A stretch of 64,000 nt of DNA from Sulfurimonas sp. (GCF_028714655.1 NZ_JAQTLY010000002.1:124001-188000), one strand, 5' to 3'. Positions 31,822 through 41,575 are shown, counted from the stretch's first letter. The notes: generated by a model from the sequence alone, not told the origin. Translations and numbers: made by a program.

Positions 31822-33609
31822 CTACTGTTTTATATACCCTAACTCTAATAATTTGTCATATATATCTGAGACGATTTTTCCGGTAGCAGAACCGCCGTGC
31901 CCTCCATGTTCAACAAATGCTAAAACTACATATTGAGGGTTCTCATATGGACCGTAAGTCGTAAACCATGCATGAGAGCGGGTATAATACTCCATGTCAT
32001 GTTCTGATTCTCTATTCTTTATATTTTGCATAATGCCTACGACTTGAGCCGTTCCTGTTTTGCCTGCAATTTTAACTTTTGAACTTACATAATTCACGGC
32101 TGTTCCGCCCGGAGCATTACAAACTTCATACATGGCTTTTTGAATAATCGGCAGTTGTTTTAGCTCATTTTCATTAAGTACCTCTTCAAATCTAGGTTTG
32201 ACGACTTGGAGACCTAACATGCTTGCAAAGCGTGGGTATGGAAGTTTGCCGGTTGCCATAAGAGCTGTAAATCTTGCTATTTGCATCGGTGTCGTTAAAA
32301 AATCTCCCTGCCCTATGGATGTGTTTACCGTCTCTCCGATGTACCAAGGTTGATTGTGTTTTTTTCTCTTCCATTCACGAGATGGAACCGTGCCGACAAA
32401 CTCATTTGGCAAATCTACCTCAGTTTTTCTTCCAAGACCGTATCTGTTAAGTCCTTCACTCATTTTGTCGATGCCTAGTTTAAGACTTCCTTTGTAAAAA
32501 AAGTCATCACAACTTTCTCTTATGGCCTTCTTAATCTCCACTTGTCCGTGACCCTCTTTTTTCCAGCATCTAAATACTCTCTGTCCAAGCGGCATTGATG
32601 CGGTACAGTATGTATTCCAGTTAGGACCGATTTCAGGTGAAGAGATATATATTAGTCCAAGTCCTGTTTTTATAGTTGATCCGGGTGGATAAAGCCCATG
32701 AATAAGTTTGTTTGTAAACGGCTTATCTGGGCTAACAGATAGTTTTTCCCATAACTCATTACTGATTCCTGTTACAAAAGTATTTAAATCATACTCCGGA
32801 AAGCTGCTTGCAGATAAAATAGCACCGTCAACGCCCATAACTATAACTGCACCGGATTTATTTTGAAAAAGAGACGATATATATTTTTGAAGTTCGATAT
32901 CTATGTTTAAGATTAATTTTCTATCTTCTATAGCCCGCTCAATAGAGAGCTCTTCTACTTTTTGATTGTTTGCATTAACTTTTATCTCTCGTTTACCTGA
33001 TAAACCCTGCATATATGTATTGTAATATCTTTCAATACCTGTTTTGCCGGTGTAACCTATAAGCTCTATAAGTTTTTCTTCTTCAACATCGCTCTTGTTT
33101 GCACGAGAAACATAGCCGATTGTATGTGATGAAACTTCTTTGTACGGATAATATCTTTTTGGTGAAGATATTATGTTAATATTTTCCCTTAAATTCAATA
33201 TTGAGTATACAGGCATAATTTCTTCGTATGATACAAACTCAACTATATCAATAAAATTATGATTGTAGTATGAATCAGCTTTTTTATAATCTTTAATTAT
33301 TTTTTCTTTATCTAGTTTTGGCAATAATTTAACAAGTGTGTTTACCTCTTCTTCAAATATATGCAGGTTCTTTTTTAGTCCTAGATGCGGAGCTAATTGT
33401 ATTTTAAAACCAAGTTGATTAATGGCAACAGGTCTATTGTTTATATCAACTATTTCGCCTCTTACGGGTGCTATTTGCTCAGTTTTAATAGTGTTGTTGT
33501 AGGATAGTCTTTCATAGTAACTATTTGATTCAACCGATAGTGAAAAAACTCTTACGAGAAGTGCCAGCCATATAGCAATAAATATAAAAAGTATAAATTT
33601 TATTTTCAC
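31822..33609 (-). CDS. mrdA: Penicillin-binding protein 2 (peptidoglycan transpeptidase)
   Basis: Elongasome transpeptidase, 595 residues. One N-terminal membrane helix (about 4-25), a pedestal domain (RGEIVDINNRPVA at about 50-62), then the transpeptidase with S311-T-I-K314, the SCD version of SxN at about 368, and KTGTAQ near 523. Start overlaps the stop of the upstream membrane gene, as with mreD-mrdA pairs elsewhere. It ends 12 bases from the converging ybeY. Confidence 0.94.
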   Translation of the reverse strand: MKIKFILFIFIAIWLALLVRVFSLSVESNSYYERLSYNNTIKTEQIAPVRGEIVDINNRPVAINQLGFKIQLAPHLGLKKNLHIFEEEVNTLVKLLPKLDKEKIIKDYKKADSYYNHNFIDIVEFVSYEEIMPVYSILNLRENINIISSPKRYYPYKEVSSHTIGYVSRANKSDVEEEKLIELIGYTGKTGIERYYNTYMQGLSGKREIKVNANNQKVEELSIERAIEDRKLILNIDIELQKYISSLFQNKSGAVIVMGVDGAILSASSFPEYDLNTFVTGISNELWEKLSVSPDKPFTNKLIHGLYPPGSTIKTGLGLIYISSPEIGPNWNTYCTASMPLGQRVFRCWKKEGHGQVEIKKAIRESCDDFFYKGSLKLGIDKMSEGLNRYGLGRKTEVDLPNEFVGTVPSREWKRKKHNQPWYIGETVNTSIGQGDFLTTPMQIARFTALMATGKLPYPRFASMLGLQVVKPRFEEVLNENELKQLPIIQKAMYEVCNAPGGTAVNYVSSKVKIAGKTGTAQVVGIMQNIKNRESEHDMEYYTRSHAWFTTYGPYENPQYVVLAFVEHGGHGGSATGKIVSDIYDKLLELGYIKQ

Positions 33610-34058
33610 AATATACTCATAATAAAAAATTCAATCACCATGTAATAGATTATATGATAATCTATACTTGGAGTCGGGAGTAGAAATATTTTTGATAAAA
33701 GTAAATGAAAAACGAAAAAGCCGATATATACAAAAATAACGGTTGCGATTTTTATACATGCATTGCAGCTGATGGTTTGAATTAATTTTGGTATAAGATA
33801 TTTATAAATAAATGTAAAATATATAATAGTGCTAAAGAGTACATATCCATTTTGTGCCTCAAAAAGCAATAAACAGAAAAATACTAAAAATAGAGAAGTT
33901 ACATCTTCTTTCTTGAGCGCTTGCGAAAATAATACAAATAAAATCACGAGCAACGGCGGTATAAATAGGTAAATACCGCTTAATGCAGTGTATAATATAA
34001 ATACGACAGTATATATATACGGTGTTAAAGAGTTTTTATTAGAGATACTTCGTTGCAT
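33606..34058 (-). CDS. Membrane protein, MreD-like by position
   Basis: 150 residues with four to five hydrophobic helices (YIYTVVFILYTALSGIYLFI, LLVILFVLFSQA, VTSLFLVFFCLLLFEA, IATVIFVYIGFFVFHLL). MreD proteins have this size and precede mrdA in rod-shape operons, and the start of mrdA overlaps this stop. Sequence motifs of MreD are too weak to confirm by eye. Its first 34 bases overlap the end of the upstream acetyltransferase gene. Confidence 0.65.
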   Translation of the reverse strand: MQRSISNKNSLTPYIYTVVFILYTALSGIYLFIPPLLVILFVLFSQALKKEDVTSLFLVFFCLLLFEAQNGYVLFSTIIYFTFIYKYLIPKLIQTISCNACIKIATVIFVYIGFFVFHLLLSKIFLLPTPSIDYHIIYYMVIEFFIMSIL

Positions 34059-34486
34059 ATCGGAAAAAGTTTACATTTAATACAATCAGCCCAAATTTTA
34101 TGCTCAGGAATTGATTCTTTTGGAATTTCAACAAACCCAAGTTTTTCGAAAAACGACTGTTTATATGTTAAAGTAAGAACTTTTTTTAGACCGAGTGTTT
34201 GAGCCTCTTGCATAGCTTTAGCTATTAAACTTTGCCCTATCCCCATACCTCTTTTAGACTCTTTTACGATAAGCGACCTAATCTCCGCCAATAACGGAGT
34301 ATGAATATGAAGCGCACAAAACCCGACTATTTCGCCATCCTCTTTGGCAAGTATATATGATCTTATATTTGTTGCTATTTCATCGGAGTTTCTTGCCAGT
34401 ATCACACCGGCTTCAACTTCCGGTGCAACAAGTTTTTGCATACTCTCAATGTCTGATAATGTAGCTTTAGTTAATTCAATGCTCAT
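34025..34486 (-). CDS. GNAT acetyltransferase, probable N-acetylglutamate synthase
   Basis: 153 residues with a GNAT fold: acetyl-CoA loop SKRGMGIGQSLIAKAM, strands KVLTLTY and the FFEKLGFVEIP ending. The C-terminal cysteine block KIWADCIKCKLFPICNE is a mark I associate with the short N-acetylglutamate synthases that serve arginine biosynthesis in bacteria without ArgA. The gene overlaps engB upstream and the membrane protein gene downstream, within one leftward transcript. Confidence 0.78.
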   Translation of the reverse strand: MSIELTKATLSDIESMQKLVAPEVEAGVILARNSDEIATNIRSYILAKEDGEIVGFCALHIHTPLLAEIRSLIVKESKRGMGIGQSLIAKAMQEAQTLGLKKVLTLTYKQSFFEKLGFVEIPKESIPEHKIWADCIKCKLFPICNEVSLIKTL

Positions 34487-35093
34487 CAGAATCTCCTTTT
34501 AAAATATCATGTATAACACTTAGAGCTTTTTGCAGACCTCTCTTTTTTGAACTTGAAACCATTAAAGCATGAGGAAACTCTTTTTTAAGCGCACTTTGTT
34601 CTTTTTGATTTAGTTTGTCTATCTTTGTAAAAATTTGTAATATATGCTGAGTTTCATCCGAGTGTTCAAGCAAAAAATCACTTACCGATTTGTCAATCTC
34701 CAAAAACGGATGTCTGCAGTCAACAAGATGAACAAAAATCTTTATTTGTTTTCGTTTTGATATATAATCGGTTAAATTTTTCTCCCAATCGCTTTTTATC
34801 GAGTGTGAAACTTTCGCATATCCAAAACCCGGTAAATCAACAAATTTTGCAAAACTCTTATCTGAATTTTCTCTATCTATAAATGTAACATCAAAGTAGT
34901 TGATAAGTCTTGTTTTTCCAGGTGTAGACGATACTTTTGCCAAACCTTTATGATTTGCCAAAGCGTTTAGCAAAGAGCTTTTTCCGACATTTGAACGAGC
35001 CATAAAAACAACTTCGTTTTGCTCCTCCGAATCAGGCGCACCGGCAATATTAGGAGCAGAAGTTATAAATTTTGCATCAACGATTTCGATCAC
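34476..35093 (-). CDS. engB: Ribosome biogenesis GTPase EngB (YihA)
   Basis: 205 residues. GTPase motifs in order: G1 ARSNVGKSSLLN, G2/G3 STPGKTRLINYF and FVDLPGFGYA, G4 TKID, G5 SSKK. Acts in assembly of the large ribosomal subunit. It overlaps lptA upstream by four bases and the GNAT gene downstream by 11 bases. Confidence 0.94.
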   Translation of the reverse strand: MIEIVDAKFITSAPNIAGAPDSEEQNEVVFMARSNVGKSSLLNALANHKGLAKVSSTPGKTRLINYFDVTFIDRENSDKSFAKFVDLPGFGYAKVSHSIKSDWEKNLTDYISKRKQIKIFVHLVDCRHPFLEIDKSVSDFLLEHSDETQHILQIFTKIDKLNQKEQSALKKEFPHALMVSSSKKRGLQKALSVIHDILKGDSDEH

Positions 35094-35569
35094 TTTTTAC
35101 CCTCTTTTTTATCTTCAGGTATATCAAAAATCATAATAACAGGCTCTTTTTCGGCACCTTTTGCATATGCTTTGCCTTCTATAGTTTTTAAAATAACCTC
35201 TTCGCCTATAATCTCTTTTTTTTCATTAATCTGTTTTAAATGAACATCTTTAAAAAAATGATACTCTTTTTCTTTTGGAAGATACACTACTTTTTGTGCT
35301 TTGCCTTTGTATATGGCACCCTCAAGCGTTTGTATATTAAAAGAAGCACTTCCTTCCGCAATAAATTTAGTCGGCTCCTGATTGCTATTTGTGTGAATAG
35401 TAACTTTTGACGCATTTAGCTCATCAGAGCCTCTTATTATATTTACATCGCCTTCAAAAACAGAGATACCGGCTTTTTGATCTGCATTAAAAAGCTTTGC
35501 CTTTACTTTTAACTCTTGTGAAAACAGTGCCGTTGCTAAAAAAATTGTTAAAAAAATCGTTCTTCTCAT
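35090..35569 (-). CDS. lptA: LPS transport periplasmic protein LptA
   Basis: 159 residues. Signal peptide MRRTIFLTIFLATALFS; the mature part is the OstA-like beta-jellyroll (AGISVFEGDVNIIRGSDELNASKVTIH) that carries lipopolysaccharide across the periplasm. It is overlapped by lptC upstream and engB downstream, and kdsC lies one gene further up, an arrangement common to LPS export clusters. Confidence 0.9.
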   Translation of the reverse strand: MRRTIFLTIFLATALFSQELKVKAKLFNADQKAGISVFEGDVNIIRGSDELNASKVTIHTNSNQEPTKFIAEGSASFNIQTLEGAIYKGKAQKVVYLPKEKEYHFFKDVHLKQINEKKEIIGEEVILKTIEGKAYAKGAEKEPVIMIFDIPEDKKEGKK

Positions 35570-36087
35570 TTATTTCTCTCTTCTAGTTGATACTTTACTA
35601 CCACATCTTTTGATTCTACTCTCTCTAAAGAGTTATTATACTTTAATTCTTTTCCATTCACTATATTTGAACCCTTATAAAGTACATAATCCCCATCCGC
35701 CGTAGCAAATGCTGTTTTTTTATTATAAGTGGCTTTTTGTGTTTCAAAAGTCAATCCGTCTTCTCTTGCATATACGATATCCCCATCTAAGTAAACTATA
35801 TCATCTTTGTATATGCCGCTATTTGATTTCATATTTGCTAGATATTCTTTAGAATTATCCGTGTAATTTATTTTTTCAACCGTGTATCTATCGGTATATC
35901 TTGTTGCTATATCACCGTTCATCAAAGTAATAAGTCCTTTGGTATTAAGTTCATGCATAGTAAAAAATGAGATGCTAAAAAGAGGCACATCACCGAATTT
36001 CTGCTGTGATATCTCTGAAGGCTTAAATATAAGAAATATCATTAATAAACAGGATAAAATGAATAAAAAGAAATAATTTATATTCAT
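35566..36087 (-). CDS. lptC: LPS export protein LptC
   Basis: 173 residues: a single N-terminal membrane anchor (YFFLFILSCLLMIFLIF), then a periplasmic domain of beta strands with the DUF1239/LptC pattern (GIYKDDIVYLDGDIVYAREDG and TFETQKATYNKKTAFATADG). It joins the inner-membrane LptBFG pump to LptA. It lies between kdsC and lptA with a four-base overlap to lptA. Confidence 0.88.
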   Translation of the reverse strand: MNINYFFLFILSCLLMIFLIFKPSEISQQKFGDVPLFSISFFTMHELNTKGLITLMNGDIATRYTDRYTVEKINYTDNSKEYLANMKSNSGIYKDDIVYLDGDIVYAREDGLTFETQKATYNKKTAFATADGDYVLYKGSNIVNGKELKYNNSLERVESKDVVVKYQLEERNK

Positions 36088-36088
36088 A

Positions 36089-36583
36089 CTACAACCATGG
36101 AGCTAAAAATTGCTCTCTTAAATCATTCTCATCGATTAAGATGTCTATCATCTCTCTTACCGCACCTTCGCCGCCGTTAGTCGTAAGTGTGGTATCAACA
36201 AGCTCTCTGATCTCTTTTACCCCGTCTTTGGGAGTAAAACTTCTGCCTGCTCTTTTTAACATTCTCATATCATTTAAATCATCGCCTATTGCAGCAACTT
36301 CGTAATCTTTGAGTTCAAGCAAATCGACAAGTTCGCTAAGCACTTTTTCTTTATCTTTAACACCCTGATATAGATACTTAATGCCCAGCTCTTTGGCTCT
36401 TCTCTCAACTATATCAGACTCTCTTCCCGTTATGATGGCGGCATGCCAACCCATTTTTATCCAAGAACTTATAGCAAGACCGTCTTTTACATTAAAATTT
36501 TTTGTCTCGCTGCCGTCAGATGAGTATATTATCTCTCCGTTTGTAAGACAACCGTCAACATCTAATATAATAAGTTTAATCAC
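36089..36583 (-). CDS. kdsC: 3-deoxy-manno-octulosonate-8-phosphatase KdsC
   Basis: HAD phosphatase that makes free KDO for lipid A-core synthesis. 164 residues, C0-type HAD without a cap. Motif I is DVDGCLTNG at 8-16, motif II around ITGR at about 51, Lys in YQGVKDKEKVL, and motif III GDDLNDMRM at about 101-109. Neighbours hisB and lptC overlap or abut, within one leftward operon. Confidence 0.93.
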   Translation of the reverse strand: MIKLIILDVDGCLTNGEIIYSSDGSETKNFNVKDGLAISSWIKMGWHAAIITGRESDIVERRAKELGIKYLYQGVKDKEKVLSELVDLLELKDYEVAAIGDDLNDMRMLKRAGRSFTPKDGVKEIRELVDTTLTTNGGEGAVREMIDILIDENDLREQFLAPWL

Positions 36584-37152
36584 AATACATCTTTTGTGCT
36601 TGGAATACCGACTCTATCGTTTTTTTGCACTGCACGACGAATCGCAACCGCAACTGCTTTAAAAGCGGCTTCGATGATGTGGTGTCTGTTTTTTCCTCTA
36701 AGTGCTACTATATGCGCACTGATTTTTGCATTTGAGATAAAAGCCTTGAAAAATTCTTCGACAAGTTCAGTATCGAATTGCCCGACTTTTCCCGTTACAT
36801 CAATTTCATAAACTAAATATGGGCGATTGCTTAAATCCAAATCACAGCTAACGCATGCTTCATCCATCACGATATTCGCACTGCCGAAACGCTCCATATT
36901 TTTGAGAGGATATATAGCTTCTGCCAAAAGAGAACCAAGAACGATACCGACATCTTCCACGCTGTGGTGATCGTCTATGTGCGTATCGCCTTTGCATCTT
37001 ATCTCCAAATCTATTAAAGAGTGTTTTGAAAAACTCTCCAGCATATGATCTAAAAAACCGACTCCCGTATCTATGTTACTATTGCCGACTCCATTAAGAG
37101 AGAGCGAGATAGTTATATCCGTCTCTTTTGTTTTTCTGCTTTTACTAATCAT
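36580..37152 (-). CDS. hisB: Imidazoleglycerol-phosphate dehydratase
   Basis: 190 residues, the monofunctional form without a phosphatase domain. Metal-binding motifs are FLDHMLESFSKHS at about 33-45, GDTHIDDHHSVEDVGI at about 55-70, and EEFFKAFISNAKISAHI plus GKNRHHIIEAAFKA in the second half. Histidine pathway step six. It overlaps kdsC by four bases; the mix of LPS and histidine genes in one run is normal for this group. Confidence 0.95.
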   Translation of the reverse strand: MISKSRKTKETDITISLSLNGVGNSNIDTGVGFLDHMLESFSKHSLIDLEIRCKGDTHIDDHHSVEDVGIVLGSLLAEAIYPLKNMERFGSANIVMDEACVSCDLDLSNRPYLVYEIDVTGKVGQFDTELVEEFFKAFISNAKISAHIVALRGKNRHHIIEAAFKAVAVAIRRAVQKNDRVGIPSTKDVL

Positions 37153-37155
37153 TGT

Positions 37156-37956
37156 TTAATCCTCTCTAACGATAAATGAATTTTTAAAATTTCCGATTGA
37201 CTTATAATCTCTTGCTTCTTGTTCGCTTCTAAAGCCTTTTAGCCATACTTTAAACATTCTTCCGTTTTCTGTTTGCATATCTTTGATAATAGTCTTATAT
37301 CCGTCAGTATCATTATATTTTTTTTGGGTTGCAAGAGCACCTTCAATTTTAGAAAAAGATGCAATTTGAATAGCAAATCCATCTATAATCTGTTCTTGAG
37401 GGGAACTTTTCAACTCATCTCTAGGTGGGATTTGTTGCCCTCCTTTTGCATTAAAACCAAGCACTTCAACTATTACCGGTGCCGTTCCGTCATTAAGCAT
37501 ACCTATCTTGCGAGCTGCCGTATTGGATAAGTCGATAATTCTTGTGTCTACAAACGGTCCTCTGTCGTTTATTCTAACAACAGTGTTTAAACCGTTTCTT
37601 TGATTTGTTACTTTTACTATCGTATTCATCGGCAGAGTTTTATGTGCGGCAGTCATATCGTACATGTTATAAGTTTCACCGTTGGAAGTGGATTTGCCAT
37701 GAAAATCCGGACCGTACCAACTTGCATTACCGCTAAACTCATCGCCAACGCTTACAACAGTCGGATAATATTTTATTCCTCTGATTTCATAAGGTTTCAT
37801 CGTTGGATGTACATAATCTTTTTTACTGATATAAGGGGTGCGTATATCTTTTTCTTCAGGATAAGTTTGCGGATATGTACTTTTGCTCCTTGAACTACAT
37901 CCGGCACCTAAAATTAGTATAGAGACGGCAATAAAAATAGATAATTTTTTATCCAT
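37156..37956 (-). CDS. rlpA: RlpA-type septal lytic transglycosylase lipoprotein with SPOR domain
   Basis: 266 residues. Lipobox LGAGC near residue 20. A double-psi beta-barrel (about 75-165) with GNASWYGPDFHGKSTSNGE and RINDRGPFVDTRIIDLS, including the catalytic-type Asp of DRGPF, then a C-terminal SPOR domain (FAIQIASFSKIEGALATQ) that binds denuded septal glycan. It follows mltD with touching ends, forming a peptidoglycan-cleaving pair. Confidence 0.92.
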   Translation of the reverse strand: MDKKLSIFIAVSILILGAGCSSRSKSTYPQTYPEEKDIRTPYISKKDYVHPTMKPYEIRGIKYYPTVVSVGDEFSGNASWYGPDFHGKSTSNGETYNMYDMTAAHKTLPMNTIVKVTNQRNGLNTVVRINDRGPFVDTRIIDLSNTAARKIGMLNDGTAPVIVEVLGFNAKGGQQIPPRDELKSSPQEQIIDGFAIQIASFSKIEGALATQKKYNDTDGYKTIIKDMQTENGRMFKVWLKGFRSEQEARDYKSIGNFKNSFIVRED

Positions 37957-39176
37957 TAAAGCTTCAGCCTTTCACCCTCTTTAACTAATTTCCCTTTAAG
38001 CTTGTTTTGAATTTTTATATTTTCTATACTTATTTTGTATGTTTTTGATATTGATTCTAAAGTATCGCCTTTTTTAACCGAATAGTAAAAATGATTATTT
38101 GTTTTTTCAACATTAGTTTTACTGTTCATCGGAATAACCACTCTTTGTTCAAAATTTACTTTGTCACTTTTGAGATTGTTAAAATCCATAATCGTTTTAA
38201 ACGGTACTCCATACGCTTTTGCTATCTTAAAAACAGTATCGCTCTTTTTTGCCACATGAATTTTATATATATTTTTTGTTTTTTCCTCAAAATATTTCTG
38301 CTTAAATTCAGAGAGTTTAATGTACGGGATATAGATATTGTAGCTGTTTACATTGGATGGAGTAAAATCAAATTTTAAGTGCCTATTTAATTTTTGCAAC
38401 TCTTCAAGAGGTATTCCTATAAGCTTAGAGACTCTTGATAATGACTCGCCGCCCGGAACCTTAACCGTAGATATGGAGTATGCGTTTGCTCTATTGAGCA
38501 GATATTCATATTCGCTTTCCAATAAAAAATGCTCGTCGTTACCCATCATTGCCAGTGCAACGATTCTTCTTATATAAAGTCTGCTCTCTTTTGGTATATA
38601 TGTCATTTTCGGATCCAATAAAACAGATAGTTCATCGCTGCCGGCATTCTCTATAGCTTTGCTTAGTTTCCCGTCCCCGCAGTTATAGGCGATTGCCGCT
38701 AAATACCATTTGCCGAATTTTTTATAAAGATTTGAAAGATATTTCGCGGCGGCTTCCGTTGATTTGATAAGATCTCTTCTCTCATCGACAAATTCATCTA
38801 TCCTTAGACCGTACTGCTTGGCTGCCGGAGGCATAAACTGCCATAAACCGGATGCTTTTTTAACTGAATACGCTCTTGTTAAAAATTCTGATTCCGCCAT
38901 CGAAAGAAAAAGAAACTCGGGCGGTATATTGTACTTGGCTAAAATATTTTTTATAGCAGGGATAAAAATATATGCATCATCCATTGCCCCAAAAAATCGC
39001 TCATCTTTAAATATTTCTACATTGCTATACTTGATTTGGTTCATAACAGGATCGTTCAAAAAAGATGCATCAATGTCAAAAGAGTCTAAAATAGCAACCT
39101 GTCTACCGTAATTTGAACCATATATTAGGTTTGCACTGAGTAAAAACGGCAATAAAAGCAGTAAAATATATTTCAA
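37956..39176 (-). CDS. mltD: Membrane-bound lytic transglycosylase D-like, with LysM domains
   Basis: 406 residues. Signal peptide of about 17. The SLT domain (about 75-190) has the catalytic Glu in FLSMAESEFLTRAYSVKKASGLWQ with GLWQFMP and AIAYNCGDG. LysM modules follow (YKIHVAKKSDTVFKIAKAYG and YYSVKKGDTLESISKTYK), with a weaker one before them. It cleaves glycan strands, making 1,6-anhydromuropeptides. The start of rlpA touches its stop. Confidence 0.92.
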   Translation of the reverse strand: MKYILLLLLPFLLSANLIYGSNYGRQVAILDSFDIDASFLNDPVMNQIKYSNVEIFKDERFFGAMDDAYIFIPAIKNILAKYNIPPEFLFLSMAESEFLTRAYSVKKASGLWQFMPPAAKQYGLRIDEFVDERRDLIKSTEAAAKYLSNLYKKFGKWYLAAIAYNCGDGKLSKAIENAGSDELSVLLDPKMTYIPKESRLYIRRIVALAMMGNDEHFLLESEYEYLLNRANAYSISTVKVPGGESLSRVSKLIGIPLEELQKLNRHLKFDFTPSNVNSYNIYIPYIKLSEFKQKYFEEKTKNIYKIHVAKKSDTVFKIAKAYGVPFKTIMDFNNLKSDKVNFEQRVVIPMNSKTNVEKTNNHFYYSVKKGDTLESISKTYKISIENIKIQNKLKGKLVKEGERLKL

Positions 39177-39253
39177 AATAGCAACCCTTATCGTAAGTTT
39201 ATTGATTATATCTTAACCAAAAAAACATTAAAAAGAGTTAAGTATTTTTAATA

Positions 39254-40030
39254 CTAAGAAATATTAAAAAGTGCAAGAGCATTTTGAGAGGTTGTTTTTT
39301 CTATATTTTCTATTGATATTTCTAAAAGTTCAGATATTTTTTTTGCCACAAAAATTGTATATAGCGGTTCATTTCTCTCGCCTCTATGGGGAGTCGGTGT
39401 TAGATACGGACCGTCTGTTTCAATTACTATTTTCTCAAGTGGGATTTTTGGTAACACATGAATAAGCTTCTTAGCATTGCTAAAAGTCAAAACACCGCCT
39501 ATTCCAAAATAAAAGCCCTCTTTTGCCAAAGAGAGCAGTTCTTCATCTGCATTATAGCAGTGTAATACTCCGCCGACATCTTTCGCATTATATTTTAAAA
39601 GTATCTCTTTAGAGTCTCTTGAAGCATCTCTTATATGCACGATTAACGGTTTTTTATACTTTTTTGCCAACTCAATCTGGGCTATAAAAACCTCTTTTTG
39701 CCTGCTTTTTTCTTTCTCTTTTTCTTCATCACTGCCCTCAAGCCTGAAATAATCAAGCCCGCATTCACCGATTGCAACGCATTTTGGATGATTTATATAT
39801 TTTTCAAATTCGTGTTTATCAAATGCATCCATATCGTAGGGATGAACTCCGACGGCAAAATAGACATCACCGTTATTATCGGCAATCCAAGCGGCTCTCT
39901 CTATGTTTTTCGGGTCTGCACCGGGAATAATAAATCGTTTAACTCCGCCTTCTCTGGCTCTATTTAAAACTTCATCCAAATCATCTTTATATCTTTCGTC
40001 GTCAAGATGTACATGTGTATCAATTATCAT
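39254..40030 (-). CDS. tatD: TatD-family metal-dependent DNase
   Basis: 258 residues with the TIM-barrel metal ligands HVHLDDERY near the start, GECGLDYFR at about 92-100, LIVHIRDASRD, VLHCYNADEE and ETDGPYLTP at about 203-211. TatD proteins are 3'-5' DNases linked to repair. It starts seven bases after the recN stop in the same direction. Confidence 0.93.
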   Translation of the reverse strand: MIIDTHVHLDDERYKDDLDEVLNRAREGGVKRFIIPGADPKNIERAAWIADNNGDVYFAVGVHPYDMDAFDKHEFEKYINHPKCVAIGECGLDYFRLEGSDEEKEKEKSRQKEVFIAQIELAKKYKKPLIVHIRDASRDSKEILLKYNAKDVGGVLHCYNADEELLSLAKEGFYFGIGGVLTFSNAKKLIHVLPKIPLEKIVIETDGPYLTPTPHRGERNEPLYTIFVAKKISELLEISIENIEKTTSQNALALFNIS

Positions 40031-40036
40031 ATTTTC

Positions 40037-41575
40037 TCATTTTGTGTGCAAATTAAGCAGTTCTTTGGCAAATTTTTTAGCTTCTTGCGTGATGCTCTCA
40101 CCGCTTATTATTCTTGCTATTTCATCTACTCTATCATTAAAATCAAGTTCTTTTACATACGATACATCGCCTTTTTTGTGTACTAAAAAGTGTTGATCGC
40201 CCATGGAAGTAAGCTGCGGTTGATGCGATATTACAAATATCTGAAAATGCCCGGAGAGCTGTTTTAGTACTTTTGCAACACTCATAGACTCTTCACCGCT
40301 TAAGTTCGCATCTATCTCATCAAGCATCAATACTCCGCCTGCTTTACTCATAAACTCCGACTTTAGAGCTAAAATAGCCAATCTTAGTCTATTAAATTCA
40401 CCCGTGCTTACCTTTTGCAAATCGGTTGCGTGCAGTTTTACGGATATCTCATCTTTTCCGAAAAATTCAAATTCGGTGTCATTTATCTCAACTTTTGCAT
40501 CCCGCAAATATAACTCTTTTAGATATCTGTTTAAATCGCCGTTAAAAGAGTCTATCTCGCCGTGGCGAAGCTCACTAAGTCTGTTTGCCAAATCTTTTAC
40601 TTTTTTACCTAAAGCTGCCTCTTTTGCTTCTAAATCGCCTTTTGTAATCTCTATATTTTCATACTTTGCAAGTTCTTGTATCTTCTGTTCTTTATATTTT
40701 AGAGCATCTTCTATGCTTCCGTATCTTCTTTTTAGTTCACTAAGTTCTTCAATGCGGTTTAAAACATCTTCCACATTGATTTCATCAAGCATACTAAATC
40801 TCTCCTCTGCACTCTCCATAATCGCCCTGAGTTCATTCATGCTGTCGCTAAAAAAAGAGCTATCGGCATTTAACAAATCTAGCGCATTAAAAACATTGTG
40901 CTCGTGTTCAAAAATAGCATTTGCTTGAGATAAACTTTTTAAAACTTTCTCCTTTCTTGACAACTCTTTTTTAATCTCCAAAAGCTCGCTGTCTTCCGAA
41001 GCTTTCGGGTTTATAACCTCTATTTTTTTGATCTCGTAAGCTGCAAACTCTTTTAATTCAACAATTCTTCTCTGTTCTTCTTCAATAGAAAGTAGTTCTT
41101 TTCTGATTCTCTTATACTCTAAAAAATTTTTACCGTATTCATCTCTTAGCTTGGTTGCGTTGAGATTTTTTTTATCCAGCCTATTATCTAAAATAGATAA
41201 AAGATTTTCATTTTCAAAGTCGCTGAAATCTCTTAGAGAGAGGTGTCTTAAGTAGTTTGAAGTCAAGTCGCCCATAGCTTTTTTAGAGATACTTTGGTTG
41301 TTTATAAAATATCTTGATTTCTCTTTTTTTATATGTTTAAAAATATAAACATCGTCAGATTCTATACCGGCATCATCCGTGTTCAGCTCCCATGCTACGG
41401 TAGACTCGCATAGCATAGCATCGCATGAGTTTGTACCAAAAGAGGATAAAATCGAGTTCATCAAAATTGATTTACCGCTTCCGCTTGGTCCCGTAAACAC
41501 GACAAGCCCAGATTTTAAATCCAGTTCAACCTCTTTAAAACTAAGGTACTCTTTTAAGTAAAATCTCTCTATCAT
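40037..41575 (-). CDS. recN: DNA repair protein RecN
   Basis: SMC-like ATPase for double-strand-break repair. 512 residues, short for the family but complete. Walker A is FTGPSGSGKSILMNSI at about 29-44; two coiled-coil stretches follow; the ABC signature is KVSTGEFNRLRLAILALKS, and Walker B GGVLMLDEIDANLSGEES. It begins the leftward recN-tatD pair; upstream is a 250-base intergenic region with a palindrome. Confidence 0.93.
   Translation of the reverse strand: MIERFYLKEYLSFKEVELDLKSGLVVFTGPSGSGKSILMNSILSSFGTNSCDAMLCESTVAWELNTDDAGIESDDVYIFKHIKKEKSRYFINNQSISKKAMGDLTSNYLRHLSLRDFSDFENENLLSILDNRLDKKNLNATKLRDEYGKNFLEYKRIRKELLSIEEEQRRIVELKEFAAYEIKKIEVINPKASEDSELLEIKKELSRKEKVLKSLSQANAIFEHEHNVFNALDLLNADSSFFSDSMNELRAIMESAEERFSMLDEINVEDVLNRIEELSELKRRYGSIEDALKYKEQKIQELAKYENIEITKGDLEAKEAALGKKVKDLANRLSELRHGEIDSFNGDLNRYLKELYLRDAKVEINDTEFEFFGKDEISVKLHATDLQKVSTGEFNRLRLAILALKSEFMSKAGGVLMLDEIDANLSGEESMSVAKVLKQLSGHFQIFVISHQPQLTSMGDQHFLVHKKGDVSYVKELDFNDRVDEIARIISGESITQEAKKFAKELLNLHTK

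Noticed and set aside
40404-40928. 174-codon frame opposite recN
   Set aside because: Antisense shadow of the recN coiled coil; serine- and phenylalanine-rich composition is typical of the reverse of acidic helices.
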